A stretch of DNA of 64,000 bases. Source: Megaleporinus macrocephalus (lineage: Eukaryota; Chordata; Actinopteri; Characiformes; Anostomidae). This document shows, in pieces, positions 39,232-54,300 of this stretch. The notes beneath the pieces are model-generated. The model was given only the letters and a program-made list of their open reading frames with translations. It ran no database searches and was not told the origin of the DNA. The first letter of the stretch is position 1. Each line of letters starts with the position of its first letter. The position numbers and the translations under genes were made by a program. The stretch covers positions 33,599,059-33,663,058 of the forward strand of contig CM038708.1 in NCBI GenBank assembly GCA_021613375.1, in the 5' to 3' direction.

Positions 39232-42200
39232 TCTCTCCCTCTCCCTCTCTCCTGTATCTCTACTGGTGGTTGAAAAAGCATACAATAAAAAATGTAAAAG
39301 ACTCATACAGTTAACAAGTTAGAATACGGTCTAATCTGCCCGAGGGTTATTGCTTATGGTAAATTAGGGGCAGGCGGGGGGTGGGTCTCAAAACATTTTA
39401 CATCATAGTATGCGCCCTCCAGACATGTAGGCTGTTTATTGTCTGCTGAGACACCTTATGTTGGCCCAATTGTAAGGAAGCATCGAATGGCTCCTCAGCC
39501 GCTAAGGCCTGTCCCTTGATGCAACGTAGGCAAAGCTACAAACAGCAATAAAAAAATTTAGAAATGTTATTCCTATATTTAATAAAGTTATTTCTATTTT
39601 CTCTGCTGTTTATATTGGTCTTGTCATACAACCACAGAAGACAGCATTTTATTTGCAACCTTGTACAAGTCGTTGATCATTTTGCAGTTATATATTTGAT
39701 CCATTAGCATTTATGCTAGCAGATTTTTAAGCATCCGGCTATTGTTTTGGGTGGTCAGCCGGTAGCTTAGCAACTAGCTAAAACAGCAGTCGCGCACTGT
39801 GGGTGGGAACAAGCTGTGACACAGTCTCTCTCTAACTAGAGTGTCTTAATAATCTGTTTTATAAGGAGAGATGTCAAAGAGAACGCTGCTACTTAAACAG
39901 CTCTGCTTAGTCTACTTATACAGCTTACTGGGTTTTTGAGACACACCTAAGTATAACATTATTTTAGCTTTATTGTGATGAATTACGTCATTAGTACCTA
40001 AAGAGACTGGCCAGCATTTTTTATTAGACAACAAAAAGTTAACTGGATTAGGGGCAGCACAAACTTAGCACAAAAGAACTTTGTGCTCATTGTTTTTCAT
40101 AATAATCTTTACTTTACATCTTTAAGCATTACCCAACCTTAACTTAAGTGTTTAGTGAACTTTCTCGTGCTCGTTGTACTATGTATGAGTAGGTAACGTA
40201 GTATAACTTCAAACTGCCTTTTATTTTGATGGCCACAACTGAACAGCTACTGAAACTAGACTAAACTAAAGACAAGACTAAAACTAAAGCATGCTGACTT
40301 AGCTAGATAGCAGCATTATGAATGGTCCAGATGAATAAAAAATTCCAACAATAAACATTCCACAGCCAGGGATTGCTTGGGTTTTAGATACAAGCCATGT
40401 TCTGCATGTGTTACAGCTGCATGGCTACGTAATCAGAGAGTGCTGGTGACGGACTGTCCTGCCTATAGTTTTGAAAAAAATGTGTCTTTTAATCTCAAAA
40501 TACCACAACAAATGCTCTGGAAGGTTCTGCAGCTAAAAGCTTATATAACAGAAGAATGGCAAAAAAGTGCACAGTGCAAACAAGATCAGGATCTGTATTC
40601 AGTAATTAATAATCGTGTCTGCTGTATGCTGCTGCTGAATAGCTGGGAAACCTTGGATCAGCAGAACTAATGGACCTATACATGCCGTACATACAAAAGG
40701 TTTACTTGAACAATTTGTGAGGGTTACTACCTGTTATGTCATAATACTTTTATTTCCCTGTCCTCACTGTTCTTACCTTGAACTACTGTACTGCTGTGGT
40801 TGTCCTTGTTTTGATGTCTGTTAATAGCAGAAGAAACATTTTAAGATTGTGTTGCAAAAAATATTTTCATTTGTAAAATTTTGTAAATACTACTGCAAGT
40901 GCAGATGAGGGATGCAGTGCAACATCTGTCATTGCAAGTACAGTAATATAATACAGCAGTACAGCATTATTGGCTTAAAAACAAAATAGCATATGAAGCT
41001 ATATGTATATTATTTATGAACATTGGTTCTAAGGTTTTATTCCATTATATTGTTAATATTTTCATTGGCAATATTTGAAACTAAAGCTTTATAGTCCAGA
41101 TCTAACATGCTGGCAACAAACTGTTATCATAGACAGGATGTGATACAATTTAATGCAATATAATGCTGTTGTATTGTTATATCTCTAATAGGTTTTTTTT
41201 TTTAAAGAAATTTTGGGTCAAAAAATCGTCACATCAACACTGTCAGACCTTTTTGTCACAAGCTGCCATGTTGACAGATAAAAGAAAAACAGCTGACCTT
41301 TGTGTGAAAATTGCGTGACAAATTCCAAAAGCAATGGAATGCTGCAAGATTACTTGGAAAGAAATACGTTAAATTCCAATAAAAATTTTAAATGTTTTTC
41401 CCTTTTTTTTAAATTGTAGCATTTTAGAGAGATTTGGGTCCAACATGTATGAATTCTGCATCTAGTATCCTAAAGATTTTCTAAAGTAGCTTAATCACTC
41501 TACTGAAGCACAACCGAATTAAGGTGGACTCTACAACCGGATACAGGTGCAAATCAATAGCTATTAACATTTCTACATTATTTGTTGCAGCTGTTCAGAA
41601 TGACACTTGCTGGCAGCTTGAATGCTGTGGGGAGAAGTTTTTTTTTTTTTTAATCACCAGCTACTTAATCACCAGCACCACTAACATGTAACTCTTCACT
41701 CCATTAGGAAACACATTTGGGTAACGTTATAATACATGAGTTAGCATATTTGAGGTATTTGTGTGGGTGTTGTGTCGGGCAGTGTCTGTGCACTGCTTCT
41801 GTTCAATCTGCTGCTCTTTGTCTGTTATAATTCTTCTTAACTGAGAAACCTCGCCTTTTAAAACCGTGTAGCTTCAACCGTCAAAATCAGTTTTTTCAGT
41901 CGGGATTTTTTTTTTTTACATTTATGGATGTTTTTTTCCTGCCATGCTCATCTGTTTTTGGTGTACAGTGGTTTGTGCATAATAGAGCAATAGAGACTGT
42001 TCTCCTTATCACACATTTTATAGATTGAAATAGTGGCATTTCCTTTAGAGCATGTCATCTTGTGACCCTCATAGAGAAAAAAGGTTGAATATATGAACAT
42101 GAATGAAAATATGAATATAATACCAGCTCCAGTATTGGAACTACGATCTGCTTGGAGTTGTCTGAGCCCTGATGTGTTATCTAAGACTTGTCAGGCTGTA

Positions 42201-45200
42201 TGCTTTGTAATGCCGTCCATCAATTTTATCCCTGTTTCTCCATTGTGGACTCTTGCGAAATCAATTTGTTTGTTTATTTGTTTGTTTGGCCAGTTAATAA
42301 GCAGGCTATACTTTTTCCTTTTTTGTTGTATCTTTTTGTTAGAAACTACATGGTACAGGTGCAGAGACAGGAACAGGAACCATCTCTCCCAGTGAAGTGA
42401 GTATGCTGCTGCAGAGAGCTTGGGCAGCTTTCAGAAGGGCATCTCTGTCTAGCGTGGCATTAACTGACCTCCGCTGCATATCTCTCTCATTCACCTGTGC
42501 TCTGTTTTTTTCCCCTCCTCTATAACTACTAAAGCTCCGCTCTGTTCCCCAGCTCCTCTGTCTTTCTGATCTGTGCCCATCTGAGCCCAAGCAGTGCTTT
42601 TTGTTTGAGAGATATGGTTTTATTTTGCTCCGGTTAAACAAATTCCTTCTACTTTTGAGCTAGTTGCCGTGTCTCTTTAGATTTCAAGAGCAAAGGAAGA
42701 TTGTGTTCAAGTTCACTATCTTCTGCTTATTTCGCTTGTCAGCACTAAGCATTCGTAGAAGTAGCATAGAAGTCTCTCTCTCTCTCTCTTTCTCCTCTCT
42801 CCTCTTTCCTCTCTTGTCATTGGGAGTCTGCTTGAATGATGCAACCAGATGCACACTTTGATTCAATTTCCTCTCTGCGATCAAGACAAGGCACTACTTT
42901 GCTGTTCTTCACAAACTCTCCTTTTTTCTTCAGCCCTCTGCTTTTGTGCAAATGTTCTTCATGCTGGCAAACTCATTTCTCTCTGGCTCTCTCTCTTGCT
43001 TTATCTCTCTCTTTCTCTCTCACACAGTAATTAATCAAATCTTTTCTCTCTTCTCAGTCACTCTGCTAACTAGGGCTGCAACGACAACATCGATTACTTT
43101 AATTAAAACAAGCAAAGCGAGGCATTCTGGTTTTAGTCACGTGAGATTTTTTTTCTAATATCTATCTTCATCTGAACTTTAATATGAAGGCAATGGTGAA
43201 TAAATAAAATATAGCAAGTCTCGGCTTGGTTGAATACACAACGATTATATATTGAAAACAATAATATTTTGTTAGAATTCATGCATATTTTGACCACCAC
43301 TGCTATACGTTACCCATAAAAGTACTTGAGCACATCCCAGTCATTGTAGTAATATTTTGCTAAGCAAATACATGCATACTGTTCAGTTTAGTTTTTTTTG
43401 CATGCCTAGAACTTTTCACAGTGCTGTATATTATGCATTTAGTACACAGTAGTTGTGTGTTGGTTAAAATTTGAAGGTCAATGAAACTAGACTATAAAAA
43501 CACGCTTGCCCCACCTTCATAACATTACAAACAAACAGTTGTTTGGTTCCAGGCAGAAGGAATAAAGAGCCTGTTTCCACCTTCACACAAAATGTGTCCA
43601 GATCTTATCTCAGTGTATATTAGATCAGATAAAATCTTTCCCACATAAAAAGCGCAACTGCACAGATGTTATTTTACTTTGGTTTATTCTTTTCTTCATT
43701 ACAAAAAAGGTGGGCAAGCTTGGCCTGGACACTTTTATCAGTCTGGAGGCACTTGGTTTTGAGGCCATACAGATTCTCCATCTTTCGTTTTATTGTATAT
43801 TCTATTACCTGCCGGTCAGCGTTTGGTAGGCACAGTTCCACTTACTTCGTACTGTGTATGAATAATGAAAACGCACTGTGTTCACACAAAGTAGTCAAGA
43901 GCCACCTCCATACATAGTTTGAGTGATCTGATCACAATCTGATCACACCTGGCCTTTCAGGCAGTCAAGTGAAACCTGAAGGTGTAAACTGGCTTTATGA
44001 GTCCCTGTGTAACGCTCCTAACGTTGTTTACTTACTATTATTTGTTGTTTTCCTAATGTAAATAAGTTTTTCTACACAGCAAACCAGTGCTTTCACCTTA
44101 ATTGTGGAATTATGCAGATATTTTTTAAAACATGTAAATACATGTTAGAATGTTACTTTTACCTTATTTTACTTTTAGGTTCATTTACAATTTTAAGGAG
44201 TCCTATTACCCCAGCTTTAAAAATAAATAGATATGAATGAATATATATTAAGTATCCATGTTACTGTTAGATTCTAAGTAGAATACGCTTTTTCAATAAG
44301 GCTTCAAATTTAAGATTCTTTCAACACCACTTAATTACTTGTTACCAAGTATTTGTTGAGTAATAGTTGTAATTTTAGAAGTTATCGTTAGTTGCAGCTC
44401 TCTACTACTACTTTCTCTCTCTGTCCAGGTTGTAGGTGCCACTGCTTTCTCTCTTCTACATCGCGGCACTATCTATCTCTTTGAAGCCGCATGCTCCTAG
44501 AGATATTTCTCTTCAAAGTTGTTGCACGTGCAGAAAAGTGAATGCTAAATGATTGGTTTTAATGGGCAGCCTCGTTTCATTGCGTTTTCTTTGCCAGTTC
44601 CTACACGGGACGGGCTTGTCACGTACACCTTTGCCTTGCTTCTTTGGATGGTACCGTTGCTCATGTTCTGATTGTGTTGTCCTGTCTGTCTATGTGTGCA
44701 TGCAAATTTGTGTGTGTTTGTTTGATTGTTTGTTTGTTTGTGAGTGTGTGTTTTCCCTCCACAGAGCTCCCAGTATGTTCAGTGTGTGGCCGGTTGCCTG
44801 CAGCTGATGCTGAGGGTGAATGAGTACAGATTTGCCTGGGTTGAGGCTGATGGCGTGAACTGGTAAGATTCATTTTTTTTTGTGTAAATATTCTCAAATT
44901 TCATTTGTCAGTCTAAGACGTAAGTGAAAACGCTGAGGTGAGCATTATTTAGGCCATAGGTGTTGAAATATATAGCAATACTGTGTCTGAGCTCGTAACT
45001 GTGTTTGCATTATGGTATTTGGATATTAAGGATTTGTCAGAATTTTGGAATATTTTAATAGTCCAGATTTTAAAAATGGACTAGCAAATTTGGCTTCTTT
45101 TTTAATGTTGAGGACACTGTACAACCTGCGACTTACATTACTTACAAAATAATGTCTGAGGCATCAGGCAGCATATTTATCACCATTAGATTTTCCTGTC

Positions 45201-48200
45201 ATCACCACTGTGTTTACATCTTGACCATTTCATTATATAGACCAGTGGTATTTAATTAGAATTCAGTACGGTCCAATGAAATTTCCAGACCATCATAATT
45301 TCTAAATTGTGTTATGATTCAGTGGCTTGTCCTGTTTACTGAAGTAGCCTAGTATCAGCATCTTATACCATCAGCTACTAAAACACCAACACATCACACA
45401 TACCGTTCAGTATATTTCAGTATATATACTGTTAAAAAGTCTCTGTCCATTTCTGGTTAAAACAGTCGGGATGTTATTCTTTCTCTGATCTGCTTTACTC
45501 TCCGACTGCTATTTCTCGCTTCATACCTCGCCTGTGTGCGCATTGCACTCCTGAATATGCACAGATCTGATTGGCTGAGAAGTCTTTGGTAATCTTACAA
45601 TGCAGTGATTAGTCTGTGAGGTTACAGCGCCGCAAAGCCTGAATAAAAGACAAGAAAAGCTTTGCCTCTTAAAATAATATTAACGCTTAAATAATAAAAT
45701 GTATTAATTAAATCGCTCTTAATAGTTTATCGGTTTGGGTCCGCATTGGACAACGTCTAGGTCCGGACCCGAACCGTGGTCCGCCTATTAGTGACCTCTG
45801 ATCTAGTGAATAGTTTTCTCTCCACAGAGCTCCCAGTATGTTGTCCCAGAGTGGCCGGTTGCCTGCAGCTGATTTTTTTTCTTGTCTTTATGGTATACGG
45901 GCTTTGCAGCGCAGTAACCTCACAGACTAATCGCGTGCGTTGTATTTCTCTGATCTGGTGAAGTAGTGGAATAACTTGACAGGGTTGCTTATGTTTTCAG
46001 ATGGTGTGAGGAAATTAAACGGATAATTAAAGTGGCATATAGCTCCCCCTTGTACTGATAATTAGTATATACATTAAACAAGCAGTTTCACCCATTTTCA
46101 CCTATATATCCTTTTTTTCTTTCATCTGAAAAAATAGCGTAGTTTTCACTTTTTTTGCTGTTGTAGGCTTTTTCACCTCAATCAGAAATGAGCACCTCCT
46201 GTCTGGAAACTTGAAGGTTGCCCACAAATTGTCCAGTGTGAATTCTCAGGTTACCAACCATACATCAGACTCAGCTGCCTCAGGACACTCGACAGAAAGT
46301 GCCAAACACTCCATTAGACCATGTAACCATGCTTAAGCCTCCAGGGGCACTTACAGGTGAAGAATGTCAGTCCTGAATGTTAGCTCTGTGTTTCCTTTAG
46401 CATCACGGCTGTGCTGAGCAACAAGTGTGGCTTCCAGCTGCAATATCAGATGATCTTCTGCGTGTGGCTCCTGGCCTTCAGCCCTCAACTCTGCGAACAG
46501 CTGCGTCGTTACAACGTAGTTCCCGCTCTTTCCGACATCCTCCAGGAGTCCGTCAAAGAGAAAGTCACCCGTATCATCCTTGCGGCTTTCCGGGTAAGCA
46601 GACCTCCTACACCACGTGTACTGTCGTAGGTGATGTGATATCCTATATTTATACTACATTTATTGTACCAAACAGTTTCCTGCAGAAACACCTCCCAACT
46701 AATAGGGCTAGAACAGAACCACTCCCAGCAGGCCAATATTGACAACAGGAGTGTTTTGTAATGATGTGAATGTGTTAGGAGGTTTTAACAGAAAAATTAT
46801 GTATTTCAGATTAGATGAGTAAGCAGTTGCTCGTCGTACAGTCACACGCATTAACACAATGTTTAGGCACTGCAACACAAGTCTTGTTACTGGGTGCTTC
46901 ACTGTAGATTACATGTGGGCGTGTTGTGCGTTTGTGAGCACTAGAGCCACCTACTGTTCCAGAAACTATATAACACATACATCACAGTTACTTTGTTTTA
47001 TAATTCAACAATTCTACAAAGGTAATGTGAAATCACCAAATCGAATAAAGTCATGAGGCCTATGACTAACTTTGGAAATAAAACGTAACTAAATCATAAA
47101 TCAACACTACAGTTTGTTTTTGTGAACGATGAATGAGTGAGTGATTTTGCTGATCAGATATGAAGGAAAGTGAAGAAACGATTCGAGATAGATAGATAGG
47201 AGATTGAATGATGAATAACTACGGCTTAGTGACAATTTCTGCAGTACTTGTGTGGGGCCCCAGATCGAGGGAGATTATCAGTGGTTTGTATGTCTTCCAT
47301 TTTCTTACAATTGCTCCCACAGTTGATTTATTCACACCAGCCTGCTTGCCTTTTGTAGATTTACTCTTCCCAGTCTGGTGCAGGTCTACAATTTTCTTCC
47401 TGGTGTCTCTTCGGTCTTTGCCATGGTTGAGTTTGGAGTCAGTCTGTTTGAGGCTGTGGACAGGTGTCTATTGTACAGATAACAAGGTCAAACAGGTGCC
47501 GTTAATACAGGTAACGAGTGCAGGACAGAAGAACTTCTTAAAGAAGAAGTTACAGGTGTGTGAGAGCCAGAAATCTTACTTGTTTGTGGGTGACCAAATA
47601 CTTATTTTCCACCATAATTTACAACGAAATTCTTTAAAAATCCTACAATGTGATTTGCTGGATTATTTTTCTCATTGTGTCTCTCATAGTTGTAGTGTAC
47701 CTGTGATGAAAATTACAAACTTGCGCAATTAGTGGCTGACAAAATACTTTTTTGGCTGCCGATTCGATGCCTACTGAGTATTCAAACATACTAGCCGCGC
47801 TCGCCTACTGATTTCACTACTGAGTAGTAGGCAAGTAGACGATTTCAGGCGCACCCATGGATTTATCTGGAGCGCAAGCTGCAGCTACAAACAATCTCTC
47901 GTGTGCATCGAACGTCAGTATTCCACACTGAAATGCAACAGTGTGGGGCTCTACTTTTTCTTATTTTTAGCAGATTAGTGTGTCACTAGAAAAGTCGCAT
48001 TGTTAGTCGTTTCTTAATCGTCTAGTGTGGATACCTAAGGCTGCTCTCGATACCGCGGGAGCTTTAAAACATGTTGCTGATTCTCAAATGGCTCTCTGCC
48101 AATATATAAAGTCTTATATATACATATATGGTCTGATTTCTTGTGTGTGAGGAGTAGGTTATGTTGCATTTGTACCTCTAAAAGTCCAGTAAGCAGGTAT

Positions 48201-48313
48201 ACTTTTAGTCTTTAACCATTTATAGATCACATGCGTTTTAGTCAGCCTTTAATACAGCAAGTCCAGAATGGCCATGCATTTTCCTCGTGCGTCTGAACCC
48301 GCCCCTCCCCCAC

Positions 48314-48384
<71 letters not shown>

Positions 48385-51300
48385 CATTGGTTACAAATCC
48401 ATAACAAAAAAAATGTATTTTGATAATCACACTCACATTAGAGTAATCTAAAAATTAGTTGTTAAATTAATCTACTAATCTGGGGAACTGTTAGATTAAT
48501 CGATTAAGAAATTAAACATTCGGTGCAGCTCTATTGTTCACTCGCATCGTCAGAAAACACATCCTTACAAAGTTTCAACTGAGGGTTTTTAAAATATTCA
48601 ACACACTCCTAGTACATATCGCTTCTGTCGAAAAAAATACATGTATTTATTTATTTATTTTTAGATTTTCACTTTTTACATCATTGGAGCTCAGCAGCTG
48701 GCCTTTGTAATGATGAATGGACCAATAGAAATCCTCCAAAATAGCTTGGAAAAAAATTCTTTACATTAACATTAAGAGTAAAGAGGTGGTTTTGTTCTTT
48801 AGTGTAAGTTTACTGTTTTTCTTTACACAGAGACGATATGCTGCATGCAACCACAGTTTTCCGCATTTCAGTGTTTAGGGGTTATGTGTCAGTTGTCATA
48901 AATGTACGTTAACACTTATTAAAATGGTAAGTAAAACCGTTTTACTGCAGTTATTTTCTGCATGGTTGCCCCAGCCCAATATGACAGTTGTGGGCAATTT
49001 ATATAAATGATCATAAATTGGGTTTCAGCTTGCCAGGGAGGATGGAAATTCTCAGCCACCTCATGTTTCAATTTCTTTTCTATTCAGAGTGTCAAGAAGC
49101 AATTAAAAAAACATTTTTTATGCACTTAACATTTTCCTGACTCATATTTCCTATTGTAATGGCCGCATGGTAATCAGTTAAAACTTTTTGTTTTGGAGTA
49201 AATGTGTCGGCGCATAACATTCTGAATTATCGCTACTTAAACACATACTTTTTTAACTGAAGTAAACTTTGTGTCGTGAGCTCCAGGTTTGTGTCGTGAG
49301 CTCAGCCTTTTATCTCACTTCCACCTGAGAGGATCACCATTAACACTTTTTATATCATTTAGACAATTAGTCTTAAAAAGATTTAATTTTTCCAGAGCCT
49401 TCATTATGAAATCACGGCGCGCTCCATTATTGCCTTATTGTTGATGGTGTGCGTTACTAATAGTGCTCTTATGAATCATTTCCTCCTGTTCTTCAGCCTG
49501 CTCCACCTTTTCACTATTAATGCCTGTGACAGACTAGAGGCACTTTCTCTCGTCCCCTGCAACCTCTATTATACATGTTTGTCACTTGCATTACCATGTA
49601 GGCTTCCCGGTAATCTGATTTTGCTCCCAAGGCATTTATTTTCCCATTATCAAGCACCATCTTGGGAGAGGTGCATCTACACCGAAACACATTACGGCCA
49701 GAGGAACAAAAATACTTGTTATTGTCACTATGTGATTCATTCCAACTTACTCTCGCCTGGCTCCCACTGCACTTAGTGTTTAATTTAGCCCTGAAAGCTG
49801 GGCACTGTTGTGGACATGAGTGTTTTGTAATGAATTCGTTGTCCATGTCTCTGGGCCTATTGAATTAGAGTGCTGCATTTCATTCATTTCACCTGCTGCA
49901 GATCTTATTAACTTGTCCTGCTCAGAGATTCTGTCTTTGTCCTTGCTATTAATTACAAGGTTTTCATTTTGTACCCGGAGCCAAAATTATGCTGTTGTGT
50001 GTCTCAGTTTTATATACATGCAAATACTTCAAAATGTTTCAGTAGTATTTTGTAGAAATGCATGTCCTCTTACTATTTTGGCTGCAGAAAAGAAAAAAAA
50101 AATTAGGCTCTGCTTAGAAGCACTGACATAAATCAAATCCACTACTACTGCTGTATTGTAAACAATGGCAAATAATGTGTTCTTAATTTCCAAATAAAAC
50201 ATGCAAGGATGTGAAAATAACAAAGTAAATTGACTGTTTAAGTGTACACTATTCTCACAATCCAACAGCTGCCATTACTGTGCTTTTAATGAGCTAGTTT
50301 TTCTTGTAATATGGATGCTTCCCTGTCATATACATTATCAAAGCTTTTTTTTTTAAACTTGCATTAATATGGACAGATTGTTACATTTATAAAGTGCACC
50401 AAGGCCAGAATTTCTAGACTAGCTTTACTGAGTGAACCTGACATGTAACTTTAGTTGCTTGAAACTTGCATGTAGTTTAATGGCAGTTTATTTGAGTTGC
50501 GTGATGCATAGCGTCTTACAGTACAAGCGCAATGATTGCAAGCATCGTAACTTTGTAACCAAACAACATTATTTTAAACGATGGATGTCACCGGGACAGT
50601 AGGCAAGAAATGAAAGCAGATGGTTTGTTGGACTTGGTAATAGAAGATCTACTTGATTATCCACTTGTGCACTCTTGAGCCAGCAAACAAACATGAGTTT
50701 CTTGTAGTTAATCTCTGTAGCCAGGTATGTTACCTAGCCAGCTAACACTTAAAGAAGCATTATGCGAGAATTTATATTTTTTTCCTCTATAGTTGTGAAT
50801 GCATTTCACTATTACACCACTATTGTAAATGCAGATCGTACTTTGAACACACCTCTAGAACAGCTGCACATTTTTTTTTTTTTGATAGGTTGAATGAAAC
50901 AGAATTCAACTCCCCTTCGCGTGCATGCCTGTCACACAGATATATGAATGGTACAGATTACACTTGCGATTTCGATTGTATAAATAAGTAAATATGTATA
51001 AACAAGTAGCATTACTGAATCAGGTCTGAAGCACAACCATCGTTACAAAATGTTCTTCCACACACTGCATGCAATTAAAGATTTTCACCAGAGAACAGGC
51101 TTGTGCGATATTTTCTGTAATTTATAATTTGGTTGATAACGATAATAAATTATATTTGGCATTATTTTAAGATGTGTTTGTAAAACTCTTATTTTACTAG
51201 CTTGCACTTCTTAAAGGATATTAATGTCCATCCGTACATCCATCCCTCTTCTTCAGCTTTATCCCGCTAGTCAGTGTCATGGTGGGCTGGAGATATTTTT

Positions 51301-54300
51301 GTATACGTTGAATATCAATTTCATTCAAACTGACTTATTTCTTCTAGTTGTCTGCTGTAATGAGTAGCTCCAAATTTTGTAATGTAATGAATATTTTCTA
51401 TATGTTGTTGTTGTTGGTTCTCCACCACAGACAACAATAATTTTCCACACAGGGACCACTCTGCTTATTATTCACTAAATATACAGATTATACAAATATA
51501 ATAAATATACAGTTACATATACATATGCATATATACAACTGAATATACAAAGTATAATAAATAGCACACTAAGAATTACCTTCTCTGTCGGTGAAAGTCA
51601 CATCTTTCTCTCCTGCTTTGTGCTGTGCCAGTGCTTGAAAGTCTATGCAAGTATCACCGACACTCGGTTCTCTGCATTTGCTGCTACAGCATGCAGCTTA
51701 TTAGAGGGTAGATCAAAGCCTGTCATCTCACCTTACTTCACTTCTCAATTTAGCATTACGTTTAGCTGGAGTTCTGTGCACCAGATTAATATGCCAAAAG
51801 TGTACAGCGCCATACTCACCAACTAAATTACTACCATAATTCAAAGAGACAGCTTCCACTCTATCAGCTGATATGAATTCTTTCATTGCGCTCCCCCCCT
51901 CAACCCCTTTCCTCCACACTCAAAAGTCCCCTGCTGTCCTTCACACACGTGTCAGTAACACATCCTGACTTCACAAAGGAGGAGAGGCCTTTCAGTAACT
52001 CTATCTTAATTGGTCATTTGTGTCATAGGCTTTGTTGTAAAATGACATCACAATTCGGTTAACCAGCGACTGCCCTGGAGTCACATGAGCTACCTAATAA
52101 TTGCCTGGCTGTATTTCTCTGAGCTAGCCTGCAAGTCTGTTTCTCACTATCAGTTTCAGTACAACTGCATCCAATATACAGTCGGATGAAGAACCCGGTG
52201 AAAACAATCCCAGCCGGTAGCCCAGTTCAGAAATAAGGACAAAAATTGAATGAACTTTGAGAAGGTTACATGTTAGGTAGAAATGTTTCCCTGGATATCA
52301 TCGAGTTAGAGGAACTGTTGGAAAGGGTTTAGATTCTTTGCTTATTTATTTTCTATTCTTTGCATTTTGAGAGACTCTTCTAGGTGACCTTCTAGGTCCT
52401 CTGAGATGAACAGTTACGGTTTTTACTTGAGCTTTCCCCAGAAGGCATGTGAATGAATACAGTTGTTTACTGGTTTGAAATAGTCAGTGTGACTATCCAT
52501 GTGTGTTGTATTCCACTGGCCAGGAACATTGAACATTTCCACTGTTTTCCACTGTTGAATGATACATATTGTCTGATAGTAAAATTGAGTGTTATGGTAG
52601 ACATCCACTAAAGATTGATTTGGGGGAAAAAAGAGGGAAATGTAACAAAACATATCTTAAACATGACTTATAAAACTGTGTGTAGTCTTAATATTCTTAT
52701 GAACCGGTGTGATTGACAGTCTTTAGCCCAACACTCCCAAGTACACCCCCTGCCAGTTCCTCGTATTTCTTCCAGCACGTGCTGTTGAGTTTTGTTCTGC
52801 TTCAGTGGTTGACTTGGGAGTGCTATGTTAAACATCCTGCAAAGATTGAATGGAAGAAAAAAACGAGAGAAAAATAAAAATATAGACCTTAAACATGGCT
52901 GATAAAACTGTATAGTCTGAATATTCTCATTAACGTATGTGATTGACACCTTTCTGTCCTTCACCACTGAAACAGAACCAAACTCAACAGCGCGTGCAGG
53001 GAGAGATAAGTGAAACGGACAGGTGGTGTTGTCGATCGTGTTGTGTCTGTGGCTCACTAAAAACATTGCTCTTTAATCAACACCGTCTTACAGAAAGTAT
53101 GGCTCCTAGACTCCTTTCTGCTGAACGTGCATCCAAGGAATGCTAGCACAGTAACAAATAAACGAATGTACTTGCTAGCTCAGTCATGCTTTGTAGGTCA
53201 GCTTTTGTTCATTGGTAGCTTTCTCATTGTAAACATGTAAAATATTTTGAACAGAGAAGTAGAGACTGTATGGAAATAGCTTCGTATACCGTTGCTATCC
53301 AATGAAACACAAGTATCTCCAAAAAGTCAGCTTTACAAGAGAGGACAAAAACTGTCTTTATTTACAGTGTATCAATGGAACCACAACTTCTCTCAAGCTG
53401 TTTTGTAGCATTTCTATTGGTCAATTCTTCATAAATTTGTTATCTGCATTTGCAAATGACGTAAAAAAAAGACAAAAATTCAAAATTGGAGATGATGGAC
53501 GTCTTTTTCTTTGGACTGCGACAATATGCAATATCCAACATTAGGCCTAGCGGTGACTCGATAACACTTTAGCATGTCTGATACTGATACCGCAAATACC
53601 GTCAGATGCCTTAATTTCCCTCTCTTTAACAACAGAGCTGTTATTAATACGTTCGTCTGGGTGAACTTTGCTTAACCATCTAAATAACATCAGGCTCAAA
53701 CCGTGAAACACATATTCCAAAGATAGACAACCAGACCGCAACATGACTCAGTTATGAAATACTGTGTTTTTTTTTTTTTTTTACTTTCTTTTTATCTGAA
53801 CTTTTTCACAGTATTTCTTTTGGCAGCATTTCTGATTGGCCATTACCGTTACGCATTCAAAATGAAATTCAAACTGCAGATTTGTGTAAAGTTAATTAAA
53901 CATTTACCCAAGGCTAATGGATCATAGCGGATTACATTTTTTATTCCCTTCCGATATCTGCCTCAGTGATTTTGGCCAGCATCGGGCTGAATACTGAGTA
54001 TGGTATCTGCCGCAGGTTTAGCTTGCTTTAACGGGTTAAGAGCGTTTTCCAAACCTTACAAATAACTGAATGCCATGGAAACACTACCTTTAAGTGATTT
54101 TTTTGGGTAGCCATGGTCGCCATGGTTTCCCAGGTATCTATTTAGAGGGGCTCTCCGGTTTAAATCGCATTAATACATGAGTAGTTTAAACAGTGTACAG
54201 CTTTTGGGATGCGAATGGACTGTTTCCGCTTTTATAAAGTCCAGTTGATGTACTCAGATTCTATTTTAATCCAGATGAAAACAAGTCTTTTTGTGTCTGT

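Larger units (their letters stand above)
35970..42342 (+). other. ATP6V1H: ATP6V1H intron 6
   Basis: Contains a SINE-like tail fragment (36388-36500), a 1.1-kb insertion flanked by 13-bp direct repeats and a CT run (entered separately). 39300-42340 has only short frames without motifs. Confidence 0.85.
44863..46400 (+). other. ATP6V1H: ATP6V1H intron 8
   Basis: Carries the hAT-like element, the partial exon 8 copy and the inverted hAT fragment. 45961-46400 shows nothing further. Confidence 0.9.

Noticed and set aside
39093..39306. Two minus-strand Arg/Glu-rich frames
   Set aside because: They are the CT microsatellite in two frames.
45828..45872. The exon 8 copy as a real mutually exclusive exon
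   Set aside because: It is frameshifted, stops early and lacks a good donor.
47208..47732. 174-codon plus-strand frame in intron 9
   Set aside because: It is antisense to a common Tc1-like repeat, not a gene.
49438..50265. Overlapping frames on both strands in intron 9
   Set aside because: None has a motif or exon-like borders; they are probably chance frames in repeat-free intron DNA.
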